This document shows positions 41,241 through 49,848 of a stretch of 64,000 bases of DNA, piece after piece (the first letter of the stretch is position 1; each line of letters begins with the position of its first letter). Under the pieces are notes generated by a model. It was not told the DNA's origin. It worked only from the letters and a program-made list of their open reading frames with translations, and did not search any database. The position numbers were made by a program, and so were the translations under genes. The stretch is taken from contig DAOUDG010000030.1 in assembly GCA_034431435.1 (NCBI GenBank), positions 1 through 64,000 on the forward strand, in the 5' to 3' direction. Origin of the DNA: JAHCIE01 sp034431435 (GTDB lineage Bacteria; Chloroflexota; Anaerolineae; Epilineales; JAHCIE01).

Positions 41241-42992
41241 CTACACGCTTGCCGCGCCGATGCCGGCCTGCTTGATCTCGTCGGACACCTCGGCCACACC
41301 CTCGCCGTTCTTAGGCCGGCGAATCATCTCCGCCAGCGACGAGCCGGCGGGCACCATCGGGTAGACGACCTCTTCCATCTCGACGCGGAACTCGATGAGC
41401 ACCGTGCCCGGCGTCTGCCGCGCCTTCTCGATGGTGGGGATGACGTCCTCGCGCCTGTCGACCAGGAAGGACGGGATGCCGTAAGCGCCCGCGATCTTGG
41501 TGAAGTCAGGGTTGAACAGGGGCGTCGCGGCGTAGCGCTTGTCGTAGAAGAACTCCTGCCACTGGCGCACCATGCCCAGGAAGCTGTTGTTGATGATGGC
41601 GATCTTCAGGTCCAGGTTCTCCTGAACCGTCGTCGCCAGCTCGGCCATGGTCATCTGGAAGCCGCCGTCGCCCGCCACGACCCACACCTCTTCGTCTGGC
41701 ATACCCATCTTGACGCCGATGGCGGCGGGCAGGGCGAAGCCCATCGTGCCCAGGCCGCCGGAGGTGATGAGCGTCTTGGGACGATCGTGGCTGTAATACT
41801 GCATCTCGTACATCTGATGCTGGCCCACGTCGCTGACGGTGATGGCGTTGCCGTTGGTCGCCTTCCACAGGTCGTGGACCACGTGGGGGCTGAGCAGGCG
41901 CTCGCTGGTCGGAGCGTTGCGGATGATGTCGCGGGCGTGGGTGTCCTCCGCCCACTCATGGATCTTGGCGATCCACTCGCTGTGGTCGCCGGCCTCGAGG
42001 TGCGGGTTCAACTGCTCCAGGGCCGCCTTGAGGTCGCTGATAATAGCGACATCGACCTTGACGTTCTTGTTGATCTCCGTCGGGTCGATGTCGATGTGGA
42101 TCTTGCGGGCGTGGGGGGCGTAGGTCTTGATCGTGCCGGTCACCCGGTCGTCGAAGCGCATGCCAAAAGCCAGCAGCAGGTCGGAGTCCTGGATGGCCTG
42201 GTTGACGTACGCCTCGCCATGCATGCCCATCGGACCCAGACACAGGGGATGGGAGCGCGGGAAGGCGCCGATGCCCAGCAAGGTCAGGGCGACAGGCGTG
42301 TTGGTCTTCTCGGCGAACTCCCGTACCTCGTTGTACGCGCCGGATAGGATGATGCCGTGCCCGGCCAGGATGACGGGGCGCCTGGCCTGCTTGATGAGCT
42401 CCAGCGCCTGACTCATGCCCCCGTTCAGGGCCTGGGCGCGCGGGCGGTGGCCGCGCAGGCGGATGGGGCGGTCGTCCCACTCAAACTCCGTGGTGGCCTG
42501 CTGCGCGTCCTTGGCGATGTCGACCAGCACCGGGCCGGGGCGGCCGCTGCGGGCCACGTGGAAGGCCTCGCGCAGGACCTGGGCCAGTTCGCGCACGTCA
42601 GTGACCAGGTAGTTGTGCTTGGTGACGGGCATGGACACGCCGGTTACGTCGGTTTCCTGGAAGGCGTCGGTGCCGATGGCTTTGCTGCCCACCTGGCCGG
42701 TGATAGCGACGACCGGTGAGCTATCCAGCATGGCTGTCGCCAGACCGGTAATGAGGTTGGTTGCGCCGGGGCCAGAGGTGGCGATGCAGCAGCCCACCCG
42801 ACCCGTCGCGCGTGCGTAGCCGTCGGCCATGTGGGACGCGCCCTGCTCATGGCGCACCAGTACGTGGTGGATGGGGTAGTCGACCATTGCGTCATAGGTG
42901 GGAAGAATGGCGCCGCCCGGGTAGCCGAAGATGGTATCGACTCCCTCGCGCGTCAGGACTTCCCAGACAATCTGTGCGCCAGTTCGCTGCAT
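41241..42992 (-). CDS. ilvB: Acetolactate synthase large subunit
   Basis: 583 residues. ATG 42992 is chosen for its GGAGGA ribosome site; upstream in-frame codons lie in the leader. TPP-dependent core: 'IFGYPGGAILPTYDAM' with the catalytic Glu in 'VRHEQGASHMADGYARATG', FAD-site region, and TPP motif 'GDGGFQMTMAELATTVQENLDLKIAIINNSFLG'. It makes acetolactate or acetohydroxybutyrate. First structural gene of the operon ilvB-ilvN-ilvC-leuA-leuC-leuD-cimA, controlled by the leader at 43164-43392. Confidence 0.95.
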   Translation of the reverse strand: MQRTGAQIVWEVLTREGVDTIFGYPGGAILPTYDAMVDYPIHHVLVRHEQGASHMADGYARATGRVGCCIATSGPGATNLITGLATAMLDSSPVVAITGQVGSKAIGTDAFQETDVTGVSMPVTKHNYLVTDVRELAQVLREAFHVARSGRPGPVLVDIAKDAQQATTEFEWDDRPIRLRGHRPRAQALNGGMSQALELIKQARRPVILAGHGIILSGAYNEVREFAEKTNTPVALTLLGIGAFPRSHPLCLGPMGMHGEAYVNQAIQDSDLLLAFGMRFDDRVTGTIKTYAPHARKIHIDIDPTEINKNVKVDVAIISDLKAALEQLNPHLEAGDHSEWIAKIHEWAEDTHARDIIRNAPTSERLLSPHVVHDLWKATNGNAITVSDVGQHQMYEMQYYSHDRPKTLITSGGLGTMGFALPAAIGVKMGMPDEEVWVVAGDGGFQMTMAELATTVQENLDLKIAIINNSFLGMVRQWQEFFYDKRYAATPLFNPDFTKIAGAYGIPSFLVDRREDVIPTIEKARQTPGTVLIEFRVEMEEVVYPMVPAGSSLAEMIRRPKNGEGVAEVSDEIKQAGIGAASV

Positions 42993-43163
42993 AGTTCCTC
43001 CGCTGGTTCGATGAACGGCTGGGTTGGCTGGCGGGCCGTTGCCAGAATCTCGACGCCCCCACACGGGTTGCGCCCGCTAGACGGGTGCGCCGAGAGTGGA
43101 GGCGTCATTGACCTACCGATGGCGGCTCGCAGGCCGCGCGATGGGATTATAGCTCGTGCAACG
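42993..43163 (-). other. Untranslated region between the ilv attenuator and ilvB
   Basis: With the leader and promoter this makes a 463-base gap between ilvB and the divergent HAD gene. After the attenuator T-run I see no gene or further clear structure here except the ilvB ribosome-binding site. Confidence 0.6.
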
Positions 43164-43191
43164 AAAAACCCCTCGGCTTGCGCTGAGGGGT
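43164..43191 (-). terminator. ilv operon attenuator (rho-independent)
   Basis: On the minus strand ACCCCTC (43191-43185) pairs with GAGGGGT (43174-43168), followed by TTTTT. The 5' arm segment CCCCTCAGCGC (43190-43180) is also perfectly complementary to GCGCTGAGGGG (43245-43235) inside the leader peptide gene, giving an antiterminator. Confidence 0.8.
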
Positions 43192-43228
43192 CGTTACCAC
43201 CTTTGTGTGTGACCTTGCCGTGCGGCTC

Positions 43229-43318
43229 CTACCGCCCCTCAGCGCGACTGACCCCCTCGAGTACAAGTACGAGGAGGCTGCTAAGAATGACAATAATCGA
43301 GAGGCCGTCGCGGGTCAT
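43229..43318 (-). CDS. Branched-chain leader peptide of the ilv operon
   Basis: A 29-codon frame, ATG 43318 to TAG 43229, with AGGA six bases upstream. The centre reads 'SIIVILSSLLVLVL': 11 of 14 residues are Ile, Leu or Val. This is the hallmark of transcription attenuation: ribosomes stalled at these codons when charged tRNA is scarce let the antiterminator form (43245-43235 with 43190-43180); unhindered translation to the TAG covers the antiterminator arm and the attenuator at 43191-43164 forms. The peptide itself is expected to have no other role. The placement between a strong promoter and ilvB supports it. Confidence 0.82.
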   Translation of the reverse strand: MTRDGLSIIVILSSLLVLVLEGVSRAEGR

Positions 43319-43363
43319 GGCGGTCCTGCAAATTCGTGGGCGATTGTCGACACAACTGCTGCC

Positions 43364-43392
43364 ATTCTACACGAGATAACGCACCTTGTCAA
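43364..43392 (-). promoter_or_regulatory. Promoter of the ilv-leu-cimA operon
   Basis: On the minus strand TTGACA (43392-43387), a 17-base spacer and TAGAAT (43369-43364). Transcription should begin near 43357, about 40 bases before the leader peptide. Confidence 0.8.
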
Positions 43393-43455
43393 CTGCGAGA
43401 TACGGGGAATCGGGGGCAAATTGTGAAATCAGCCAGGATAGAGTACATTTAGGGC

Positions 43456-44076
43456 ATGATAACCAAGGCTCTCATCTTCGACTACGACGGCGTCATGACG
43501 TTCAACGACAATCGCGACGAGGACTATGCGCGGGCGGCGCAGGCGCTGGGTCTGAGCGTTGAGGAACTCTACCAGCGGCTATGGGAGACGGACGGCTGGC
43601 AGCAGGTGAAGCGGGGCCAGATCGACGAGGCCGACTTCTGGCGCGCGGCGTTACCCCTGGTGGGCATGACCCCCGCCAATGCACCCTATGGGCCGCTGGC
43701 CTTCCTCATCGAGGAGCGCCTGGACCCGGCCATGCTCGACCTGACGCGCCGCCTCAAGCCCCATTTCCAGCTGGCGTTGCTCAGCAACGCGACACTGGGC
43801 TACGAGCTGCGCTGGCGGGCCTTCGAGCTGTTTACTGTCTTCGATGTCCTGATCAACTCGGCCCGCGTCGGCCTGGCCAAGCCCGATGCTGAGATATACC
43901 GCCTGGCCCTCGACTGGCTGGGCCGGCAGCCCGACGAGTGCCTGTTCATCGACGACAAGCCGCGTAACGTCATCGCGGCCGAGGTGCTGGGCATTCCCAG
44001 CCTTGTGTTCACCGACGCCGCTCAGCTCGAGGCTGAGCTGGCAAGGCGCGGTATCCTCGCGCCGGAGACTGCTTAA
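43456..44076 (+). CDS. HAD-superfamily hydrolase
   Basis: 206 residues. HAD motifs: I 'LIFDYDGVMT', II 'LALLSNATLG', III Lys in 'VGLAKPDAEIY', IV 'CLFIDDKPRN'. The helical cap between motifs I and II places it in the phosphatase/haloacid dehalogenase-like subfamily. The substrate is unknown. The gene is divergent from the ilv operon and 13 bases before rsgA. Confidence 0.85.
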   Translation: MITKALIFDYDGVMTFNDNRDEDYARAAQALGLSVEELYQRLWETDGWQQVKRGQIDEADFWRAALPLVGMTPANAPYGPLAFLIEERLDPAMLDLTRRLKPHFQLALLSNATLGYELRWRAFELFTVFDVLINSARVGLAKPDAEIYRLALDWLGRQPDECLFIDDKPRNVIAAEVLGIPSLVFTDAAQLEAELARRGILAPETA

Positions 44077-44089
44077 GGAGGCCACCCGC

Positions 44090-45085
44090 TTGCGCTCACC
44101 GGACGTACTCGAGTCCACTCCCCAGGTTGCCCATCAGGGCGTTGTCGTTCGTGCCCAGAGCGGCTTCTACTACATTCGCACCCCGGATGGGAATGTGGTG
44201 GAGGCCGTTGCTCGTGGTAAGCTGAAGCTCGTCCGTGGTGACCAGCGGGTCACCAGTAAGACACTGGTGGTCCCTGGCGACGCCGTGACCTTCGTCATCG
44301 GCGACGATGGGCGCGGTCTCATCACCGAGGTCGCCGAGCGTCGCACCAAGCTGGCTCGCCGCGCGCCACGCGCGAACCGCATCCTGGCCGGCTCCCAGGA
44401 CAGGGAGCACGTCATTGTCGCTAACCTGGATCAGGTCGCTATCGTCATGGCGGCGGCCCAACCACCGCCCAGCCTGCGCGGCCTGGATCGCTACCTGGTC
44501 ATCGCCGAGCATAACGGCCTGGACGCGCTCATCGTGGTGAACAAGATTGACCTGCTGGAGCCGGGCATTCCCGAAGAGGTCTTCGGGACGTACCGGGCCA
44601 TTGGCTACCCGGTCCTGTACACCAGCGCCAGGACGGGCGAGGGCATCGACGCGCTACGGGCCGCGCTCGTGGGCAAGGAAACGGCGCTGGCCGGGCCGTC
44701 GGGCGCGGGTAAGTCGAGCCTGCTGAACCGCGTCGAGCCAGGGCTGGGGGAGGCGGTGAGCGAGATCAGTGAGGCGACGGGCAAGGGCCGCCACACGACG
44801 ACCCGCGCCCAGTTGTTCCCTCTTCGCGAGGGTGGCTTCATCGCCGACACGGCCGGCCTGCGCGAGGTGGGCCTGCTGGAGATGGATGAGGGCGAGATTG
44901 CGGCGGGCTTCCGCGAGTTCCGCCCTTTCATCCCCGAATGTCGCTTCAGCGGTTGCACGCATGTCCATGAGCCGGGCTGTGCGGTGCGCGCGGCCGTGGA
45001 GGGTGGCGGCATCACTCAGCAGCGTTACGATAGCTATCTGCGCCTCCTGGAAGAAGACGCCTATAAGGACCCCTGGGAGAAGTAG
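44090..45085 (+). CDS. rsgA: Ribosome small-subunit GTPase RsgA
   Basis: 331 residues from a TTG eight bases after AAGGAGG. OB fold ('VVVRAQSGFYYIRTPDGNVVEAVARGKLK'), then the circularly permuted GTPase: G4 'VNKIDLL', G1 'AGPSGAGKSSLLNRV', G2 and G3 'GRHTTTRAQLF' and 'DTAGL', ending with the zinc-binding 'ECRFSGCTHVHEPGCAVRAAVE'. RsgA checks late 30S maturation. The TTG start suggests modest expression. Confidence 0.93.
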   Translation: MRSPDVLESTPQVAHQGVVVRAQSGFYYIRTPDGNVVEAVARGKLKLVRGDQRVTSKTLVVPGDAVTFVIGDDGRGLITEVAERRTKLARRAPRANRILAGSQDREHVIVANLDQVAIVMAAAQPPPSLRGLDRYLVIAEHNGLDALIVVNKIDLLEPGIPEEVFGTYRAIGYPVLYTSARTGEGIDALRAALVGKETALAGPSGAGKSSLLNRVEPGLGEAVSEISEATGKGRHTTTRAQLFPLREGGFIADTAGLREVGLLEMDEGEIAAGFREFRPFIPECRFSGCTHVHEPGCAVRAAVEGGGITQQRYDSYLRLLEEDAYKDPWEK

Positions 45086-45090
45086 CCCGT

Positions 45091-45942
45091 ATGCCCCGCG
45101 TGCCCAGCCTCCACACCCACTCCCGCTACTGCGACGGCGCGGGCGACGTCCAGGACTACGTCGAGGCCGCGCTGGCGGCCGGCTTACCGGCCCTGGGCGC
45201 GTCGAGTCATGCCCCCGTGCCCTGGCCCACCGACTACGCCATGCCCCTCGACCGCCTCCCCGCCTACGTCGCCGAGGTCCAGCGCCTGCGTGGGGCCTAC
45301 GCCGGCCGCATCGACGTCTACCTGGGACTGGAACTCGACTACCGCCCTGGCGTCATGGCCTTCTATCGTGACACCCTGGCCCCCTACCCCTTCGACTATC
45401 TCATCGGCTCGGTGCATTACGTGGGCGAGTTGGACGACCGCCCCTGGGCCTTCGAGGCCAGCCCCGGCGTCTTCGCCGACGGGGTGCGCCGCCTCTATGG
45501 CGGTTTCACCCGCCGCCTGGTCGCCGACTACTACGCCCTGGTGCGCGAGGCGGCCCAGGTTCCCGAAGTCAGCATTCTCGGCCACATCGACCGCCTCAAG
45601 ATGTACAACGTGGGGGACCGCTACTTCAGCGAGGACGCGGCGTGGTACCGCGACGCGGTGGAAGAGACCCTCGCCGCCATCGCTGCCAGCGGCAAGATTG
45701 TCGAACTCAACACGTCGGGCTGGCGCAAGGCCAACCCGTCACCCTTTCCCAGCCCCTGGATTGCCCGCCGCTGCGCCGAGCTGGGCATCCCCATGTGCCT
45801 CAGCGGCGACTCGCACATGCCGCAGCAGGTGACGTACCGCTTCCGCGAGGGCGCGGCCCTCCTGCGCGACGCGGGCCACCGCGAGGTGGTCGGGCTGGTG
45901 GGGGGGCAATGGACACCTATTGGATTGAGGGCTGAAGGTTGA
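45091..45942 (+). CDS. PHP-domain phosphatase, probable histidinol-phosphatase
   Basis: 283 residues, five bases after rsgA. The metal-binding motifs of the PHP fold are seen as 'SLHTHSRYCDGAGD', 'GLELDY', 'GSVHYVG', 'ILGHIDRLKMYN' and 'SGDSHMPQQV'. The lengths and 'ASSHAPVPWPTDYAM' match HisK/HisJ-type histidinol-phosphatases, the next-to-last step of histidine synthesis. No other his gene is near, so another phosphoester substrate is possible. The 3' end reads as loose heptamers (ATTGAGG, GCTGAAG, GTTGAAT). Confidence 0.8.
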   Translation: MPRVPSLHTHSRYCDGAGDVQDYVEAALAAGLPALGASSHAPVPWPTDYAMPLDRLPAYVAEVQRLRGAYAGRIDVYLGLELDYRPGVMAFYRDTLAPYPFDYLIGSVHYVGELDDRPWAFEASPGVFADGVRRLYGGFTRRLVADYYALVREAAQVPEVSILGHIDRLKMYNVGDRYFSEDAAWYRDAVEETLAAIAASGKIVELNTSGWRKANPSPFPSPWIARRCAELGIPMCLSGDSHMPQQVTYRFREGAALLRDAGHREVVGLVGGQWTPIGLRAEG

Positions 45943-45988
45943 ATGCTGCCAGGTGGGCTGCCGCCACGCGCGCCATCGGCTGGACGCA

Positions 45989-46969
45989 TCACCCGGCTAC
46001 CTTCAATCGCGGTGTCTGCCGCCGGGCGCGCGTGAGGCGGGCGTGGAGGGCGGCGGCCTGGGCGCTATCGAGCGCGCTCAGGTCAGCCACACCATAGTCG
46101 CGCTCTAGCGTCTCCGCCAGCCGCGTCCGCGAGATGCCCAGCGCCTCGGCCAGTCGGCGGATGTCGGCCAGCGCCATCGCATCGGCGGGAGCGATGCTCT
46201 CGTCCACGATGGGCGCGTCGCGTTGGGCGGCGACGGCCTCCGTCTCGTGGACCACCGTGTCACCGGTCGCATGTTGCTCCAGCAGCGGCGCGAGGGCCTT
46301 GTAGCCCATGTTGGGCACGCGCTGCCCCACGCGGAACAGCCCGCTGCGGTCCTTTTCCACGATGCCGACGTGTTCCCCGTTATCCACCACCAACCGTACC
46401 ACGATGTCGGGCCAATAGCCCGTCTTCTTCTCGGCGTCGGGCTTCTCGCCGACCTTGACAGCCACCTCCTGGCCGCGCCCGTCGCGCCGCATCTCCATCA
46501 CGTCCCGCAAGTGGGCAGTCAGGACGACATTGACCGGCAGGTTGACGAGATCCGTCATGGCCGAGTACAGCCGACGCTTGATAAGGCCCCAGTCACGGGG
46601 CGTGAGCATCACGTCGTCGGCCGCGCGGCCATAGCGCGCCGCCCGCGCCTCGGCGGCCTGCTGCCCCGCGTCCTGGAGCACCTGCCACACGATAGAGATA
46701 GGGTCAATGACCAGCGTCTGCCAGGTGCGGCCGTGATCGGCCTTGACGGCCTCGATGGCGTCCAGGATGTCGCCGAAGCTCTTGGTGCGCAGGACATCGA
46801 AGTCGAAGCGGCCGCCGTACAGGTCCGCGCCACCTTCGGTATCGATGAGGGCGACGCGCGGGAAGGTCAGGGCGAACCATGTCTTGCCTACACCCGGCTC
46901 GCCATAGACGAGGACCTTGGCCTTCTTCTGAACCGACGCGGCGGGCTGGAACGGGTGGCGCGCGGGCAT
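45989..46969 (-). CDS. RecA-like AAA ATPase (AAA_24/Sak4-like)
   Basis: 326 residues from ATG 46969 (GGAG five bases upstream). Walker A is 'VYGEPGVGKTWFALTFP', Walker B-like 'TLVIDPISIVW'; 'VALIDTEGGADLYGG' and 'VNVVLTAHLRDVMEM' complete the RecA-like core of AAA_24 proteins, best known from phages as Sak4-type single-strand annealing ATPases. The C-terminus has an acidic linker and a small helical domain ('IRRLAEALGISRTRLAETLERDYGV'). It stands alone with no phage genes around it, under a strong promoter with an SOS-like palindrome. A role in DNA recombination or repair is inferred. Confidence 0.75.
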   Translation of the reverse strand: MPARHPFQPAASVQKKAKVLVYGEPGVGKTWFALTFPRVALIDTEGGADLYGGRFDFDVLRTKSFGDILDAIEAVKADHGRTWQTLVIDPISIVWQVLQDAGQQAAEARAARYGRAADDVMLTPRDWGLIKRRLYSAMTDLVNLPVNVVLTAHLRDVMEMRRDGRGQEVAVKVGEKPDAEKKTGYWPDIVVRLVVDNGEHVGIVEKDRSGLFRVGQRVPNMGYKALAPLLEQHATGDTVVHETEAVAAQRDAPIVDESIAPADAMALADIRRLAEALGISRTRLAETLERDYGVADLSALDSAQAAALHARLTRARRQTPRLKVAG

Positions 46970-46981
46970 ACAGTCTCCGAT

Positions 46982-46995
46982 AGAACGCATGTTCT
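46982..46995. promoter_or_regulatory. LexA (SOS) box-like palindrome
   Basis: AGAACGCATGTTCT contains GAAC-N4-GTTC, the core of the Gram-positive-type LexA/DinR box. It lies 8 bases after the -10 element and ends 13 bases before the start codon, where LexA would block transcription. Confidence 0.6.
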
Positions 46996-47002
46996 GACAC
47001 CC

Positions 47003-47031
47003 AGTATACGGGCTTCTTCGTTTGCTGTCAA
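47003..47031 (-). promoter_or_regulatory. Promoter of the AAA_24 ATPase gene
   Basis: On the minus strand TTGACA (47031-47026), a 17-base spacer and TATACT (47008-47003). Confidence 0.75.
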
Positions 47032-47196
47032 CACCCAGGAGGGTGGGCGAGTGGCCCGCCTTGCACTTGCTGCGTCGGCTCGCGCTGGATGGTCGCACTC
47101 GGCCTGCCTGCCTGGGGTGCGGCAGTCGTGCTCCCGCACGCCACGAGGAGGCCGCCGGTGGTATAATCAGCCTATCCCTGCCCTGGAGGAGGTCTC

Positions 47197-48300
47197 ATGC
47201 CTGATCCGCGTATCGAGAAATGGGCCGATGCCCTGGTCCGCTTCTGCCTCGACGTTCGCCCCGGCGACCTGATGCTTGTGCGCTCGACGCCAGAGGCCGC
47301 GCACCTCGTTCGCGAGGTGTACCGCCGCGCGCTGCTGGCGGGCGGCCACGTGACGACGGTCATCACCCTACCCGGCCTTGACGAGACTTTCTACACCGTC
47401 GCGAACGATGACCAGCTGCGCCACGTGCCGCCCGTGGAGGAGTTGTACACCGAGCGTTACGACTGTCTGCTGAATATCGCCGCTGCCACCAACACCCAGG
47501 CCCTCAGCAATATCGACCCGGCCCGCCTGCGCCTGGCCGGTCAGGCGCGAGGCAGGCTCATGGACACACGCATGACCCGCTCGGCGGCGGGCGAGGTGCG
47601 CTGGTGCGGCACACTGTACCCTACCGAGGCCTACGCCCAGGACGCCGCCATGTCCCTGGCCGAGTACGAGGCCTTCGTGTTCGACGCCTGCCGCCTCAAC
47701 GAGCCGGATCCGGTCGTCGCCTGGCTCGAACAGCGCGACATCCAGCAGCGCCTCATTGACTGGCTTACGCCCCGCGACAGGGTGCATATCCTCGGCCCCG
47801 ACATCGACATAACTATGTCGGTCAAGGGACGGACGTGGGCCAATAGCTACGGGCTGCGCAACTTCCCCAGTGGCGAGATTTTCACCGGCCCGATCGAGAA
47901 CTCGGCCGAGGGGACGATTCGCTTCACCTACCCGGCGGCGGTCAACGGGCGGCAGGTGGAGGACATTCGGCTGTGGTTCGAGCAGGGCAAGGTAGTGCGA
48001 GCGACGGCGGCCAGGAATGAAGACTACCTGCGGGCGATGCTCGACAGTGACGCGGGCGCGCGCTACCTGGGCGAGCTAGGCATCGGGGCCAACTTCGGCA
48101 TCCAGCGCTTCACGGGCAGCATCCTCTTCGACGAGAAGATTGGCGGCACCGTCCACCTTGCCGTGGGGCGCAGCTATCCGGAGACGGGCGGCGTCAACCA
48201 GTCGGCCATTCACTGGGACATGGTGGCCGACCTGCGGCGCGGCGGTGAGATTCGCGTCGATGGCGAGCCGTTCGTGGTCGATGGGCGCTTCCAGGTCTAG
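47197..48300 (+). CDS. M29-family aminopeptidase
   Basis: 367 residues; ATG follows GGAGGAGG. M29 (aminopeptidase T/AmpS) landmarks: 'SGEIFTGPIENSAEGTIRFTYPA' with the metal-binding Glu residues, 'YLGELGIGANFGIQRFTGSILFDEKIGGTVHLAVGRSYPETGGVNQSAIHWDMVADLR' with Glu, His and Asp ligands. It removes N-terminal residues from peptides in the cytoplasm. Slightly short (about 410 is common for AmpS) but the catalytic domain is whole. A -10 TATAAT at 47162-47167 precedes it. Confidence 0.88.
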   Translation: MPDPRIEKWADALVRFCLDVRPGDLMLVRSTPEAAHLVREVYRRALLAGGHVTTVITLPGLDETFYTVANDDQLRHVPPVEELYTERYDCLLNIAAATNTQALSNIDPARLRLAGQARGRLMDTRMTRSAAGEVRWCGTLYPTEAYAQDAAMSLAEYEAFVFDACRLNEPDPVVAWLEQRDIQQRLIDWLTPRDRVHILGPDIDITMSVKGRTWANSYGLRNFPSGEIFTGPIENSAEGTIRFTYPAAVNGRQVEDIRLWFEQGKVVRATAARNEDYLRAMLDSDAGARYLGELGIGANFGIQRFTGSILFDEKIGGTVHLAVGRSYPETGGVNQSAIHWDMVADLRRGGEIRVDGEPFVVDGRFQV

Positions 48301-48308
48301 CGTCACCC

Positions 48309-49202
48309 ATGCAGACGACCCACGCCCACACGCGACCCCTCGACTGGGGCGGCGTCGCCCTCATCACTGTTTCGGCGGCGGGCTTCGCCACCCTCGCCAT
48401 TTTCGGCAAGCTGGCCTTCGCTTCTGGCATGAGCCTGCCAACCATGCTGGCGCTGCGGTTCAGCGGGGCGGCGGCGCTGTTCTGGGCCATTCTGGCCGTC
48501 ACGGGGCTGGCGGCGGCGCGGCTGAGCCGACGCAAGGTCGGCCAGTTGCTGATCATGGGTGGTGTCGGCTATGCGGGCCAGTCCACGCTGTACATGCTGG
48601 CGGTCGCCCTCATCCCGGCCTCGGTGGTGGGCATGCTCCTGTACACCTACCCGGCCTGGGTAGTGCTGCTGGCGTGGCGCCTCGACGGCGACCGGCCCGA
48701 CCGGGGGCGCTGGCTGGCCCTGGCGCTGGCCCTGGCAGGGACCACCCTGATTGCCGGCGACCCTGGCGGTAGCGTCAACCTGTTGGGCGTCGCCCTGGCG
48801 CTACTGGCGGGGTTGTGGTACGCCTGCTACATTGTTCTGGGCAATCGCATCATCCGCGACGTGCCGCCGACTGCCAGCAGCGCCTGGATTCTGAGTGGTG
48901 CGACGATCAGCTTCACCCTGATGGGCCTGCTACTGCGCCAGATTGACTTCGACTTCGCCGTTCCCCAGGGCTGGCTGGCTATCGCGGGCATGGTGCTGCT
49001 GGCGACGGTCATCCCCGTGTTTACCTTCCTGTCGGGCTTGCAGCGCGTCGGCCCAGCGCGGGCGGCTATTTTGAGCGCGATGGAGCCAGTATTCACCGTG
49101 CTGCTGGCCATCGTCATCCTGGGTGAGCAGTTGACTTTCACCCAGGTTGTCGGGTCTGCCCTTATCATCGTGGCCGTCATTCTACTCCAACTCAGGCGGT
49201 AG
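48309..49202 (+). CDS. EamA/DMT-family transporter
   Basis: 297 residues with ten predicted membrane helices in two EamA repeats ('LAIFGKLAFASGMSLPTMLALRFSGAAALFWAI' and 'LAGLWYACYIVLGNRI ... TVIPVFTFLSGLQRVGPARAAILSAMEPVFTVLLAIVILGEQL' regions). The repeat-end motif 'PVFTVLLAIVILGEQLTFTQVVG' is typical. Members export metabolites or amino acids; the substrate cannot be told. It begins eight bases after the peptidase gene. Confidence 0.88.
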   Translation: MQTTHAHTRPLDWGGVALITVSAAGFATLAIFGKLAFASGMSLPTMLALRFSGAAALFWAILAVTGLAAARLSRRKVGQLLIMGGVGYAGQSTLYMLAVALIPASVVGMLLYTYPAWVVLLAWRLDGDRPDRGRWLALALALAGTTLIAGDPGGSVNLLGVALALLAGLWYACYIVLGNRIIRDVPPTASSAWILSGATISFTLMGLLLRQIDFDFAVPQGWLAIAGMVLLATVIPVFTFLSGLQRVGPARAAILSAMEPVFTVLLAIVILGEQLTFTQVVGSALIIVAVILLQLRR

Positions 49203-49282
49203 CCGGAGATAGGCGAACCTGGCCGCATCTCAACATCGCCCTGGGCCACGTGACTGGCGCGGTCAGAGGTGGCCGGCGGACC

Positions 49283-49311
49283 TTGCGCGCGGACGGGCGA
49301 GCGACTATAAT
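49283..49311 (+). promoter_or_regulatory. Promoter of the LMW phosphatase gene
   Basis: TTGCGC at 49283-49288, a 17-base spacer and TATAAT at 49306-49311. Confidence 0.6.
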
Positions 49312-49350
49312 CGTCGCCAACGAATTCGCACTACCCTGGAGCCTTCGCCC

Positions 49351-49845
49351 ATGGATCTCCCGACAGAAAAGCAAAACGAGAAAATCAAGGTCCTCTTCGT
49401 CTGCATGGGTAACATCTGCCGCTCGCCCATGGCCGAGGCCCTGTTCCGCCATCAGGTAGCCAGCGCGGGGCTGGCCGATCGCTTCGAGATTGACTCGGCG
49501 GGAACCCACAGCTACCATGTGGGCGAGCGACCCCACCCCGGTACCCAGCGCGTGCTATACGGCCACGGCGTCGAGGTGGGGGACCAGCGCGCGCGCCAGT
49601 TGCGGCCGGGCGATTTTCGCGCCTTTGACTACATTGTGGCTATGGATGCCGATAACGTGGCCGACATGACCGACTATGCGCCCCGTGCCGACAGGGTCTA
49701 CCGCCTGCTGGACTTCTCGCCCAACCAATCCATTCGCGATGTGCCTGACCCCTATTACACCGGCCAGTTCGAGGCGGTGTACGAGCTGGTCAGCCACGCG
49801 ACCAAAGGCCTGCTGGCCTACATTCGCCGCGAGCGGGGACTGTAG
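49351..49845 (+). CDS. Low-molecular-weight protein-tyrosine phosphatase
   Basis: 164 residues. The P-loop is 'VLFVCMGNICRSPMAEAL' (C-x5-R) and the general acid lies in 'VPDPYYTGQFEAVYELV'. These cytoplasmic phosphatases act on phosphotyrosine or, in the related arsenate reductase branch, on arsenate; the DPYY motif favours the phosphatase. No kinase partner is near. Confidence 0.88.
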   Translation: MDLPTEKQNEKIKVLFVCMGNICRSPMAEALFRHQVASAGLADRFEIDSAGTHSYHVGERPHPGTQRVLYGHGVEVGDQRARQLRPGDFRAFDYIVAMDADNVADMTDYAPRADRVYRLLDFSPNQSIRDVPDPYYTGQFEAVYELVSHATKGLLAYIRRERGL

Positions 49846-49848
49846 GGA

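Noticed and set aside
43190..43200. GGTGGTAACG before the ilv attenuator, resembling the T-box antiterminator motif
   Set aside because: There is no recognisable stem I or specifier loop. The region instead encodes a leader peptide rich in Ile, Leu and Val whose 3' part pairs with the terminator arm, so peptide-based attenuation explains it better.
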